Source: Pseudomonas tremae
GTDB lineage: Bacteria; Pseudomonadota; Gammaproteobacteria; Pseudomonadales; Pseudomonadaceae
Length of the DNA: 64,000 nucleotides
NCBI RefSeq assembly: GCF_001401155.1
Contig: NZ_LJRO01000090.1
Coordinates: 186,001 to 250,000, forward strand
Direction: 5' to 3'
Positions 45,630 to 54,178 of this stretch are shown one piece after another (position 1 is the stretch's first letter; every line of letters starts with the position of its first letter). The position numbers and the translations under genes were made by a program. Under the pieces are notes generated by a model, which had not been told where the DNA came from, searched no databases, and saw nothing but the letters and a program-made list of their open reading frames with translations.

Positions 45630-47433
45630 CCTGTTCCTCCAGAACATCACTTGCTTTCAGGCTGACAATGGCCGTGTATGGATTGAGGATGCCTTGCGAG
45701 GAAAGTTCGGACGATTTACCGGAGCTGGAGAAAATCAGGCGGCTCTCTGGCGGCAGGGTCACAGCGACGGCTGTTTCACTGAGGTTCAGGTCGATGCGCA
45801 GAACACTGCCATCGCCCATCGTCCATCGAGCGCTGACCGCCTTGTCGCCCAAAATGTCGGTTTTCAGGAAGTGTGCGCCTGGCAGCCGCGGGATTATTTC
45901 CTGATGACGCAGGGCCAGCAGCATCGCGTAAAAGTCGACCCAGCTGCGGTGATCCAGGCCGATATCGGTTTCCAGGTCCACTGCGGCAAAGGCCGGGCGC
46001 GATGCCTCGAAGGTCTTGATATCGTTGGGGTCAGGAATATGTTCACGCTTTTCCGGGTCTGCAAACGCAGCGAAGTCGGCAAATTCCTTGCGACGACCTT
46101 CACGTACCGCGTCGGCCAGTTCGCCGTGGTGGCTGGTGAAGAACAGAAAGGGCTCGCTCGCTGCCCACTCGTCGCCCATGAACATCAGGGGGATCATCGG
46201 TGAGAGCAGCAGCAGGGCGGTCGCCGCTTTCAGCGCGGCAGGCGAGCACAGCTGTGGCAGGCGCTCGCCCAGTGCGCGATTACCGATCTGGTCATGATTC
46301 TGCAAAAACAGCACGAAGGCGCTTGGCGAAAGGTGCCCGCTGGGCTCGCCACGCGTGTGCCCGTGACGAGTGGCTTCACCCTGGTAGACAAACCCCTCGC
46401 TCAGCAGACGAGCGAGTTTTTGCGTCGGCTCCTGGGCGAAGTCCGAATAATAGGCATCGGTCTCGCCGGTCAGCAGCACGTGCAGGGTGTTGTGCCCGTC
46501 ATCGTCCCACTGTGCGTCGAAGCCCTTTTCGAGCAGGCTGGCCTGGTTGAATTCGTTTTCCAGGTTCAACCACACATGCCTGGACGGTTCTATCTGCCCG
46601 CGAACCCTGGTGGCGAACTCAGGCAGAAAGGTTTCGTCGCGTATGGCGTGTACGGCATCCATGCGCAGCCCGTCGATTCTGTATTCGAGTAACCACATCA
46701 GTGCGTTGTCGACGAAAAAGTCGCGTACTTGCGGGCGTCGGAAATCAATCGCATCGCCCCAAGGCGTGTGCAGGTCACTGCGGAAGAATTCTTTGGCGTA
46801 ACTACCCAGGTAATTGCCGTCCGGACCGAAATGGTTGTACACCACATCCAGAATCACCATCAGACCCAGGCCGTGGGCAGTGTCGATCAGGTGTTTGAGC
46901 TGTTCCGGCGTGCCGTACGAGGACTGCGGTGCGTAGTGAAGAACGCCGTCGTAGCCCCAGTTTCTGTCGCCAGGAAACTGCGCCAGCGGCATCAGTTCGA
47001 TGGCAGTGATGCCCAGCTCTGCGAGGCGTGGAAGATGTTTCTCGACGCCGGCGTAGCCACCCATCGTACCTACATGCAGTTCATAGATGACAGCCTCATG
47101 CCACGGACGGCCGTTCCATGAGGTGTTTTGCCACGAATAGGCGTTCGGGTCGACGACGACACTGTGCGAGTGCACGTCGTCGGCCTGCGAGCGTGATGCC
47201 GGGTCTGGCACTTCGAGCGTGCCATCGACTTTGAAGAGGTATCGAGTACCCGCCTTGCAGCGGGTTTCAAGAACGAACCAGCCTTGCGGCTTCGGCTCCA
47301 TGGCCAAAGACTGGCCATCCTGCAGTTCAACGCTTACCTGTGAGGCATCCGGTGCCCAGAGGGCAAACCGGGTGTTTTCGGAGTCCAACAAAACGGCGCC
47401 GTGGCGCCAGTTATCGTCTGTACGCAGGGGCAT
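45619..47433 (-). CDS. treZ: Malto-oligosyltrehalose trehalohydrolase TreZ
   Basis: A 604-residue GH13 enzyme that releases trehalose from maltooligosyl-trehalose. An N-terminal CBM48-type domain (ENTRFALWAPDASQVSVEL) precedes the barrel: AIELMPLAQFPGDRNWGYDGV, VYNHFGPDGNY, DGLRMDAVHAI (nucleophile), LENEFNQ (acid) and FLQNHDQIGNRA. It ends with a beta domain. It is 15 bases after glgA and overlaps malQ. Confidence 0.95.
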   Translation of the reverse strand: MPLRTDDNWRHGAVLLDSENTRFALWAPDASQVSVELQDGQSLAMEPKPQGWFVLETRCKAGTRYLFKVDGTLEVPDPASRSQADDVHSHSVVVDPNAYSWQNTSWNGRPWHEAVIYELHVGTMGGYAGVEKHLPRLAELGITAIELMPLAQFPGDRNWGYDGVLHYAPQSSYGTPEQLKHLIDTAHGLGLMVILDVVYNHFGPDGNYLGSYAKEFFRSDLHTPWGDAIDFRRPQVRDFFVDNALMWLLEYRIDGLRMDAVHAIRDETFLPEFATRVRGQIEPSRHVWLNLENEFNQASLLEKGFDAQWDDDGHNTLHVLLTGETDAYYSDFAQEPTQKLARLLSEGFVYQGEATRHGHTRGEPSGHLSPSAFVLFLQNHDQIGNRALGERLPQLCSPAALKAATALLLLSPMIPLMFMGDEWAASEPFLFFTSHHGELADAVREGRRKEFADFAAFADPEKREHIPDPNDIKTFEASRPAFAAVDLETDIGLDHRSWVDFYAMLLALRHQEIIPRLPGAHFLKTDILGDKAVSARWTMGDGSVLRIDLNLSETAVAVTLPPESRLIFSSSGKSSELSSQGILNPYTAIVSLKASDVLEEQDEQ

Positions 47434-47448
47434 CCATTAATCCTTAAC

Positions 47449-49041
47449 CTAGTAGTTGCTGGAAATACTCACATTTTTCTTCAACAGGTCACGGTACAGC
47501 TCTGCGTAAGGCTCTACGGCCTGATGCCAGTTGAAGGGAGCGGCCATGGCACGGCAGCGCATGGCATTGAGTAGCTCCGGGTATTGAAAAACGTGAAACG
47601 CGCGATTCAACGCGCCGATGTAGCTCTCGACCGTGGATTCATTGAACAGGAAGCCAGTGACGCCATCCTCGATGGTGTCTGCCAGGCCGCCGGTATTGCG
47701 TGCCACAGGCAACGAGCCGAAGCGTTGTGCGTACATCTGGCTGAGGCCGCACGGTTCATAGCGCGAAGGCATCAGCAGAAAATCGCTGCCGGCGAACATG
47801 CGTCGAGCGTCGGTTTCATTGAAGCCGATACGCACACCGATGCGCCCCGGGAAACGAGCAGCCAGTTCGCGCATCGCTTCTTCTTCCTCGGGCTCGCCAC
47901 GGCCGATGATCGCTATCTGGCCGCCGTTGTTGACGATGTGTTCGGCGACGCCAATGGTCAGGTCCAGGCCCTTCTGAAAAACCAGTCGTGAGACAACGGC
48001 AAACAGCGGGCCGGAGGAGGCGTCAAGTTCGAACAATTCGCGAACGTAGTCGGCATTGATTTCCTTTCGCGTCCACTCATTGGGCGCGAAATGGCAGATC
48101 AGGTGTTCATCTGTCGAGGCATCCCAGCTTTCATCGATTCCGTTGGGGATTCCGCTGAGTTGGCCTTTGTCGGCCTTGCTTTGCAGAAAGCCTTCCAGCC
48201 CGCAGCCGAACTCAGGCGTGGTGATTTCCTGGGCGTATGTGGCGCTTACAGTGGTGATGTGGCTGGCGAACGCCATGCCGGCCTTGATGAACGACAGCTG
48301 GCCGTAGAATTCCATGCCTTCCGGCGTGATCGCTTCATCTGGAATACCCAGTTCGCGACTCGAAGCGGTGCTCACAGTTCCTTGGTAGGCCAGGTTGTGA
48401 ATGGTGAAGATGCTGGGTGTGGTCTGCCCGCGCCAGCGCATGTAGGCAGGCGCCAGGCCAGCTGGCCAGTCATGCGCGTGCACCAGTTCAGGACACCACT
48501 GGCTTTTCACTTCGCCGGCCGCGAACTCTGCAGCTGCGAGGCCCAGACGAGCGAAACGGATATGGTTGTCCGCCCAGTCGCGGCCAGTGCTGTCGGCGTA
48601 TGGCGTGCCCTCACGCTCGTACAGTTCCGGGCAGATCAGCACATAAATGACGAGGCCGTCCTTCATGTCCATGCGACCGACCTTGCAAGGCGGCAGTGCG
48701 GCGTGTCCGCCCAGCTGGCTGATGATGTGAATCGGGTTCCCGCTATTAATAACCTGCGGATAGCCTGGAATCAAAACACGTACATCGTGCAGGTGGCGCA
48801 TGGCTCGCGGCAGCGCGGCGGACACATCACCCAGGCCTCCGGTCTTCACCAGGTCAGCCAGTTCCGATGTTACAAAAAGCACTTTACGCCTGTTGACCTG
48901 AGACAAGGCCGGTTTGACAGGCGAAGCCGGCAGTTGCAGCGATGGAAGGCTGCTGGCAGTGAAGACAGGCAGATGAGTCAGCTCGCCAACTGGCTGGTTA
49001 AAACTCTCTCCCTTCTGGGTTTTGACAGCGGCGCTAATCAT
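47449..49041 (-). CDS. glgA: Glycogen synthase GlgA
   Basis: A 530-residue GT5 enzyme that extends alpha-1,4-glucan from ADP-glucose. KTGGLGDVSAALPRA is the nucleotide-sugar loop near the N-terminus; HAHDWPAGLAPAY, SRLVFQKGLDL, IGRGEPEEE and PSRYEPCGLSQMYA complete the family set. About 45 extra residues precede the core strand (RRKVLFVTSELADL). The start MISAAVKTQKG has GGGG nine bases upstream; a start at 49095 would add 18 residues. It is the first gene of the long leftward operon and follows an 11-bp inverted repeat in the upstream region. Confidence 0.93.
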   Translation of the reverse strand: MISAAVKTQKGESFNQPVGELTHLPVFTASSLPSLQLPASPVKPALSQVNRRKVLFVTSELADLVKTGGLGDVSAALPRAMRHLHDVRVLIPGYPQVINSGNPIHIISQLGGHAALPPCKVGRMDMKDGLVIYVLICPELYEREGTPYADSTGRDWADNHIRFARLGLAAAEFAAGEVKSQWCPELVHAHDWPAGLAPAYMRWRGQTTPSIFTIHNLAYQGTVSTASSRELGIPDEAITPEGMEFYGQLSFIKAGMAFASHITTVSATYAQEITTPEFGCGLEGFLQSKADKGQLSGIPNGIDESWDASTDEHLICHFAPNEWTRKEINADYVRELFELDASSGPLFAVVSRLVFQKGLDLTIGVAEHIVNNGGQIAIIGRGEPEEEEAMRELAARFPGRIGVRIGFNETDARRMFAGSDFLLMPSRYEPCGLSQMYAQRFGSLPVARNTGGLADTIEDGVTGFLFNESTVESYIGALNRAFHVFQYPELLNAMRCRAMAAPFNWHQAVEPYAELYRDLLKKNVSISSNY

Positions 49042-49659
49042 CGATTTTTCCCCTTTAAACAGTCTTGGTGCATCACTTAGATTTTTATTGGCCATTTCCT
49101 ATGGCCGGGTACACATACGTGCATTACGCAAGATCAATACCCGTTTCGAGCTTGCGTAATGACAAAGCGGCGTGATGTCGCCATAACCGGATGTCAGCCA
49201 ATAGCATAGATGCTCTATTCACCTGACAGGGGCGTTTTGGAGAAGTTTCGAGTTTTTTATCGCTGAATGTCTGGAACGGGCTTCGCAGCTGCTATCACAG
49301 TCATGCTGCAGGCTGCAGCCCGTCGGACGCTGCGCTCTTTCGGGGCAGAATGGCGTGCCGAGAGTGTGCATGACCGGTCGTCGGATCGTTCGACAATCCC
49401 TGTCAAATACCTCGTTAGAAGCCTGTTTGCACGGTCCGTGGAAAATGCAGTGAGTCTGGTCGGTGCATGACGCCCTTTCTCGGTGCGTCTGGCGGTTAAT
49501 CTTTTATGCTTCTGAGACGTTTCCTACGGTTGCGCTGGAACATTTTAAGGTGGAGCAGGATAGAATCGGGTCATACCTATTAGACAGTCTGCTCGAGTTG
49601 ATGAGCTGGCCTGTGACTGATTTCACTGAACGACGCTGATCGAATTGACGAGGATGGAA
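49042..49659. other. Regulatory region between glgA and the GNAT gene
   Basis: This stretch of 618 bases without a convincing gene contains the glgA leader, the inverted repeat at 49122-49161 and the GNAT promoter region. A 67-codon frame at 49267-49470 (plus strand) lacks a ribosome site and recognisable features and was not called. Nothing else identified. Confidence 0.5.
49122..49161. repeat. 11-bp inverted repeat upstream of glgA
   Basis: CATTACGCAAG (49122-49132) and CTTGCGTAATG (49151-49161) are perfect inverse complements separated by 18 bases. The repeat lies 27-66 bases from the distal glgA ATG. No T-run follows, so an operator for the glycogen/trehalose operon is likelier than a terminator. 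Confidence 0.55.
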
Positions 49660-50151
49660 ATGGAAGCCCCCGAGGTGCTGGTGCTGCAAGCGAGTTACAC
49701 AAATCCTGTTCACGCCGAGGCGATTGGTTTTGTATTGAATGAGTATTCAATGGATGTAATGGGCACAGGCCGGCCTCTGTCGACTGATACCCGCCAGCAA
49801 CTGGCTATCGAGCTTGCCAAGCGCCCGCATGCGTTCAGTGTGCTGGCGTTCATTGCCGGGCAGCCGGTCGGGCTGGTCAATTGCTTTGAAGGTTTTTCAA
49901 CCTTTGCCTGCCGTCCGCTGGTCAACATTCATGACGTTGCAGTCATTTCCCAATATCGGGGGCTTGGTATCAGCCAGAAAATGCTGCTTAAAGTAGAGGA
50001 CATCGCCCGTCAGCGGGGCTGCTGCAAATTGACGCTGGAAGTTCTGGAAGGCAATGAAGTGGCGCAGGGCGCTTATAAAAAGCTCGGCTTTGACAATTAC
50101 CAGTTGAGCCCTGAGATGGGCCGTGCGATGTTCTGGCAGAAGTCGCTTTAG
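49660..50151 (+). CDS. GNAT-family N-acetyltransferase
   Basis: A 163-residue acetyl-CoA-dependent acetyltransferase. The acetyl-CoA pyrophosphate loop is QYRGLGISQKML (the R/Q-x-x-G-x-G/A motif) after the beta strand NIHDVAVIS; the C-terminal EVLEGNEVAQGAYKKLGF is the usual motif B. GAGG lies six bases before the ATG at 49660; the ATG at 49654 has poorer spacing. Acceptor substrate unknown. Divergent from glgA. Confidence 0.88.
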   Translation: MEAPEVLVLQASYTNPVHAEAIGFVLNEYSMDVMGTGRPLSTDTRQQLAIELAKRPHAFSVLAFIAGQPVGLVNCFEGFSTFACRPLVNIHDVAVISQYRGLGISQKMLLKVEDIARQRGCCKLTLEVLEGNEVAQGAYKKLGFDNYQLSPEMGRAMFWQKSL

Positions 50152-50288
50152 CCGCGCAGATGCATGAGCAACGCGCGCAGTGGCATGTTGCAGGCAGGGT
50201 CGGAGGCGGGGAGTGGTGATAATGTCAGGCGGGCAAGCCAGCGTATCGGGCTTGCCACGGTGCGGTTTGAATGGCAGTACAGCCGCAG

Positions 50289-50462
50289 TCAGGCGTGAAT
50301 CATGGCGCCGGGGGCAGACAGCTGGGATTGCTGCAGCATCAGGTTCAGGTGAGCGACCTTGCGCTGGAGCTGATCACGCTCTTCTTTCAATAAACGCAAC
50401 TCGTCGCGACGGATCGTGACATACAGGGTTTGTGGTGCAAGTGCTGGTAGTAAAGTACCCAT
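50289..50462 (-). CDS. Small coiled-coil hypothetical protein (57 aa)
   Basis: A short frame with a strong ribosome site (CGAGGTGAGCA before ATG). It encodes MGTLLPALAPQTLYVTIRRD followed by a charged heptad region (LLKEERDQLQRKVAHLNLML) and ends GAMIHA. Predicted coiled coil at residues ~22-45 suggests dimerisation. It is divergent from the gnd-zwf operon 315 bases away. No function assigned; the ribosome site and helical pattern support it being a real gene. Confidence 0.65.
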   Translation of the reverse strand: MGTLLPALAPQTLYVTIRRDELRLLKEERDQLQRKVAHLNLMLQQSQLSAPGAMIHA

Positions 50463-50777
50463 TGCTCACCTCGCAAATGGCGGATTAAACCTCAGAAAGG
50501 TCCGTGGCAATGACTTTCGATCCGTGAGCGTCGTTGCTTACCCTCTCTATCGGCACTGATTTTGATTTCTTTTGCATCTTTTTGGAACTTTTTTCTTTTT
50601 AATTGTCGCGAATGTTTCTCGATCACGACAAAATGCACCACCGGAGGGCGTTAGGCGTCTTCACTGTTCCTCCAAGGGAACCGACGTTCCGCCTCGCTTG
50701 ACTAACCAGCATGCTCACATTCTGTCGATGCGCTGTACGGCAGGTGAGGCACCTTTTTACGATTTGGGAGCACCTTC
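50463..50777. other. Promoter region of gnd-zwf
   Basis: This stretch of 315 bases includes a T-rich tract at ~50565-50605 and an array of short alternating repeats at 50666-50690 (GTTCC, GGAAC, GTTCC). No coding frame, RNA gene or terminator recognised. Confidence 0.5.
50666..50690. repeat. Alternating GTTCC/GGAAC/GTTCC array upstream of gnd
   Basis: GTTCC (50666-50670), GGAAC (50677-50681) and GTTCC (50686-50690) make two overlapping inverted repeats with 6- and 4-base spacers, 88 bases before the gnd ATG. Candidate operator or alternative leader hairpins. Confidence 0.4.
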
Positions 50778-51752
50778 ATGCAACTTGGGATTATTGGACT
50801 GGGCCGTATGGGCGGCAACATCGCACGGCGTCTTATGCTAAGCGGCCACACCACCGTGGTGTATGACCGTGATGAGGCCTCGCGCAGCGCCCTGGCCAAT
50901 GAAGGGGCGACTGCCGTTGCCGACCTTGCCGAAATGGTCGGCGCGCTCGACAAGCCTCGCGCAATCTGGGTAATGCTTCCCGCTGGCGCTCCTACCGAGG
51001 ACACCATTCAGATACTCAGCCAGTTACTTGATGCCGACGACGTAATCATCGACGGCGGCAATACGTTCTACAAAGACGATATCCGTCGTGCACAAGAACT
51101 GACCGAGAAGGGCCTGCACTACGTCGATGTAGGAACATCCGGCGGCGTGTGGGGCCTCGAGCGCGGCTATTGCATGATGATCGGCGGTGAAGATGCCGTT
51201 GTACGGCGCCTTGACCCTTTATTCGCGACTCTCGCACCGGGCGCCGGGTCGATTGAGCGTACCAAGGGCCGAGTCTCGACAGACGACCGTGCCGAGCGTG
51301 GCTATATTCACTCGGGCCCTGCTGGTTCGGGTCACTTCGTGAAGATGATCCACAACGGTATCGAGTACGGGATGATGCAGGCCTTTGCCGAAGGGTTCGA
51401 TCTGCTCAAGCAGAAGAACTCCGAGCACTTGCCGGCGGCGCAGCGTTTTGACCTGAACACCGCTGACATCGCCGAAGTGTGGCGTCGCGGCAGCGTGGTC
51501 TCATCCTGGTTGCTGGACCTGACTGCCGATGCACTGGCAGCAGACCCACAACTGGATGCATTCTCGGGTTCGGTTGCCGACAGCGGCGAAGGGCGCTGGA
51601 CCATCGAGGCTGCCATCGAGCAGGCAGTGCCGGTTCCTGTGCTGTCCAGTGCGTTGTTTGCACGTTTCCGCTCGCGTCAGACCAGCTCGTATGCAGACAA
51701 GATGCTGTCCGCCATGCGCTTCGGATTCGGTGGCCACAAGGAACCAAAATAA
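50778..51752 (+). CDS. gnd: 6-phosphogluconate dehydrogenase, decarboxylating (short type)
   Basis: A 324-residue NADP(or NAD)-dependent enzyme converting 6-phosphogluconate to ribulose 5-phosphate and CO2. Rossmann motif [13 protein letters not shown] at 6-18, [23 protein letters not shown], and the catalytic [19 protein letters not shown]. It is the short YqeC/GndA form (~300-330 residues), not the 470-residue type. GGGAG precedes the ATG. Stop and the zwf start share one base (TAATG). Provides NADPH and pentoses next to the glucan/trehalose operon. Confidence 0.94.
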   Translation: MQLGIIGLGRMGGNIARRLMLSGHTTVVYDRDEASRSALANEGATAVADLAEMVGALDKPRAIWVMLPAGAPTEDTIQILSQLLDADDVIIDGGNTFYKDDIRRAQELTEKGLHYVDVGTSGGVWGLERGYCMMIGGEDAVVRRLDPLFATLAPGAGSIERTKGRVSTDDRAERGYIHSGPAGSGHFVKMIHNGIEYGMMQAFAEGFDLLKQKNSEHLPAAQRFDLNTADIAEVWRRGSVVSSWLLDLTADALAADPQLDAFSGSVADSGEGRWTIEAAIEQAVPVPVLSSALFARFRSRQTSSYADKMLSAMRFGFGGHKEPK

Positions 51753-53284
51753 TGGGCCTGTCGCGTGGCACTGCCGAGCACAAACCTGAAGTGGCACCAC
51801 CGACGACGCTGTTTTTGTTCGGCGCGCATGGTGATCTGGTCAAGCGACTGCTGATGCCAGCGCTGTATAACCTGTCGCGCGACGGTCTGGTGGACGAAGG
51901 CCTGCACATTGTCGGGGTGGATCACAACGCGATCAGTGATGCCGACTTTGCCAAAAAACTGGAGAATTTCATTCGCGACGAAGCGGCTGGCAAGGTCGCC
52001 GAAGGTGGCAAGGATCCACTCGATCCTGCGCTCTGGAGCAAGCTGGCCGAGCGCATCAGCTATGTGCAGGGCGATTTTCTGGACGACTCTACATATCTGG
52101 ACATCGCCAGCAAAATCGAGAGCACGGGCACCGCGAATGCGGTGTTCTACCTTGCCACGGCGCCGCGCTTTTTTAGCGAAGTCGCCCAGCGTCTGGGTTC
52201 CTCGGGTTTGCTGCAGGAAGTGGATGGCGGTTTTCGTCGTGTCGTCATAGAAAAACCGTTTGGCTCCGACCTGGCCAGTGCCGTTGAGCTCAACGGTTGC
52301 CTGCTAAAGGTCATGAGCGAAAAACAGATTTACCGGATTGACCATTACCTGGGCAAGGAAACGGTGCAGAACATTCTGGTAAGCCGTTTCTCCAATGGCC
52401 TGTTCGAATCGTTCTGGAACAATCACTACATCGACCACGTGCAGATCACTGCGGCGGAGACGGTCGGTGTCGAAACACGCGGCAGTTTCTACGAGCATAC
52501 CGGGGCGCTGCGTGACATGGTGCCTAATCACCTGTTTCAGCTGCTGGCAATGGTCGCGATGGAGCCTCCTGCAGCGTTCGGTGCCGATGCCGTTCGCGGC
52601 GAGAAGGCTAAAGTGGTCGGGGCCATTCGGCCCTGGAGCGAAGAGGATGCGCTGGCCAACTCGGTTCGCGGCCAGTATTCCAGCGGCAAGATGGCCGACA
52701 AGGATGTTGTCGGCTATCGCCAGGAAGATCGTGTCGAGCCTGACAGCACGACCGAGACCTACGTTGCGCTCAAAGTCATGGTCGACAACTGGCGTTGGGT
52801 CGGCGTGCCGTTCTACCTGCGTACAGGCAAGCGCATGAGTGCGCGCAGTACCGAGATCGCTATCTGCTTCAAGCCAGCACCCTACGCGCAATTTCGCGAC
52901 ACCGAGGTAGACCGGCTGAAGCCTAACTACCTGCGCATCCAGATTCAGCCGAATGAAGGCATGTGGTTCGATCTGTTCGCCAAGCGCCCCGGCCCTACGC
53001 TGGACATGGAAGACATTGCACTGGGCTTTGCCTACAAGGACTTTTTCGAGATGCAGCCTTCAACCGGCTACGAAACCCTCATCTATGACTGCCTGACCGG
53101 CGACCAGACGCTGTTCCAGCGTGCCGACAACATCGAGAACGGCTGGCGCGCAGTGCAGCCTTTTCTTGACGCCTGGGCCAAGCAGCCGCAAGTGCAGTTG
53201 TACGAGGCTGGCAATGACGGCCCCGCTGCCGGTGAAGAGCTGCTGAGTCGCGATGGTCGTGAATGGAGAGCGCTCAATGTCTGA
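51752..53284 (+). CDS. zwf: Glucose-6-phosphate 1-dehydrogenase
   Basis: A 510-residue enzyme oxidising glucose 6-phosphate to 6-phosphogluconolactone with NADP. The coenzyme loop is FGAHGDLVKRLLMPALYNL (Ala-His in place of the common Ala-Ser), and the active site is RIDHYLGKETVQN with the substrate-binding Lys and catalytic His. FYLRTGKRM is the conserved NADP-region block. Probably a paralogue of the main zwf, which in pseudomonads is normally with pgl-eda. The ATG at 51752 is coupled to gnd. Confidence 0.94.
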   Translation: MGLSRGTAEHKPEVAPPTTLFLFGAHGDLVKRLLMPALYNLSRDGLVDEGLHIVGVDHNAISDADFAKKLENFIRDEAAGKVAEGGKDPLDPALWSKLAERISYVQGDFLDDSTYLDIASKIESTGTANAVFYLATAPRFFSEVAQRLGSSGLLQEVDGGFRRVVIEKPFGSDLASAVELNGCLLKVMSEKQIYRIDHYLGKETVQNILVSRFSNGLFESFWNNHYIDHVQITAAETVGVETRGSFYEHTGALRDMVPNHLFQLLAMVAMEPPAAFGADAVRGEKAKVVGAIRPWSEEDALANSVRGQYSSGKMADKDVVGYRQEDRVEPDSTTETYVALKVMVDNWRWVGVPFYLRTGKRMSARSTEIAICFKPAPYAQFRDTEVDRLKPNYLRIQIQPNEGMWFDLFAKRPGPTLDMEDIALGFAYKDFFEMQPSTGYETLIYDCLTGDQTLFQRADNIENGWRAVQPFLDAWAKQPQVQLYEAGNDGPAAGEELLSRDGREWRALNV

Positions 53285-54095
53285 TGCATCTTCGTCGTCT
53301 GTGCAATTTCTCATGTCTGACATCGATGGCACCTTGCTGCGTCGCGACCATAGTCTGAGTCAGGCCAACATCGAAGCGATCAGCCGTTTGCGTAAGGCCG
53401 GTATTCATTTCACCCTTGCCAGCAGTCGCCCGCCCAGGGCCATGCGTCAAGTCATCGAGGCGCTGGGCGTCGACCTGCCAACCGTGGCGTTCAACGGTGG
53501 CACCATCACCCATCCCGACGGCAGCCTGCTGGCCGCCCATCGCATTGATCGGAACGCAGTCGAGACGTGCCTTGATCTGTTCTCCGGCGAGGACGTCGCT
53601 GTCTGGGTGTTCGCTGATGATCAGTGGCTGCTGCTCGACCCCGAAGCTGATTACGTCGATCACGAGCGCGATGCCCTCGGGTACGATTATGTACAGGTCA
53701 CAAGCTTCAAGTCCTACCTGGACCGCGTCGACAAGATCGTCGCCGCCAGCGCCGACTTTGAACTGCTCAAGGCTCTTGAGGCCCGGCTCAATCCGCAGAT
53801 AGAAGGGCTGGCTCTGGCGGCTCGTTCGCAGAAATACTATCTGGATGTGACAGCGCTGGATGCCAACAAGGGAGCTGCGCTGGTAGCGCTGGCGGATTAT
53901 CTCGGGGTTGATCTGTCACGTACAGCAGCCATCGGCGACGGCGGCAATGACGTTGCGATGTTTCACCAGGCCGGTGTGTCGATTGCCATGGGTCAGGGCG
54001 AGCAGACAGTCAAGGGACAGGCTGACCATGTTACTGATAGCAATGAGCAGGACGGTGTTGCCAAGGCTATCGAACGTTACATTCTGCCAGCCTGA
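53277..54095 (+). CDS. HAD-superfamily hydrolase, Cof type
   Basis: A 272-residue phosphatase of the Cof/IIB HAD class. Motif I DIDGTLL (nucleophile Asp about residue 15), motif II in TLASSRPP, and motif IV GDGGNDVAMF; the large cap lies between. GGAGAG precedes the ATG at 53277, which overlaps the zwf end by eight bases. By position it may dephosphorylate a sugar phosphate of the pentose-phosphate/glucan pathway; substrate not readable. Confidence 0.9.
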   Translation: MSDASSSSVQFLMSDIDGTLLRRDHSLSQANIEAISRLRKAGIHFTLASSRPPRAMRQVIEALGVDLPTVAFNGGTITHPDGSLLAAHRIDRNAVETCLDLFSGEDVAVWVFADDQWLLLDPEADYVDHERDALGYDYVQVTSFKSYLDRVDKIVAASADFELLKALEARLNPQIEGLALAARSQKYYLDVTALDANKGAALVALADYLGVDLSRTAAIGDGGNDVAMFHQAGVSIAMGQGEQTVKGQADHVTDSNEQDGVAKAIERYILPA

Positions 54096-54178
54096 GTGCG
54101 CGAGGTATCGACCATGAGTGAGCAGGGCGGTCGAGGTCCGGACTTGTAACGAACCATCATCAAGACGGGCATTTCTGA

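Noticed and set aside
49267..49470. 67-codon plus-strand frame upstream of the GNAT gene
   Set aside because: It has no ribosome site, signal or family resemblance, and its arginine/serine/alanine-rich translation is typical of spurious frames in GC-rich DNA.
50677..50710. Possible HrpL (hrp box) promoter beginning GGAACC before gnd
   Set aside because: The second half of the hrp box (CCAC-N2-A at 15-16 bases) is missing. The GGAACC belongs to a local inverted-repeat array.
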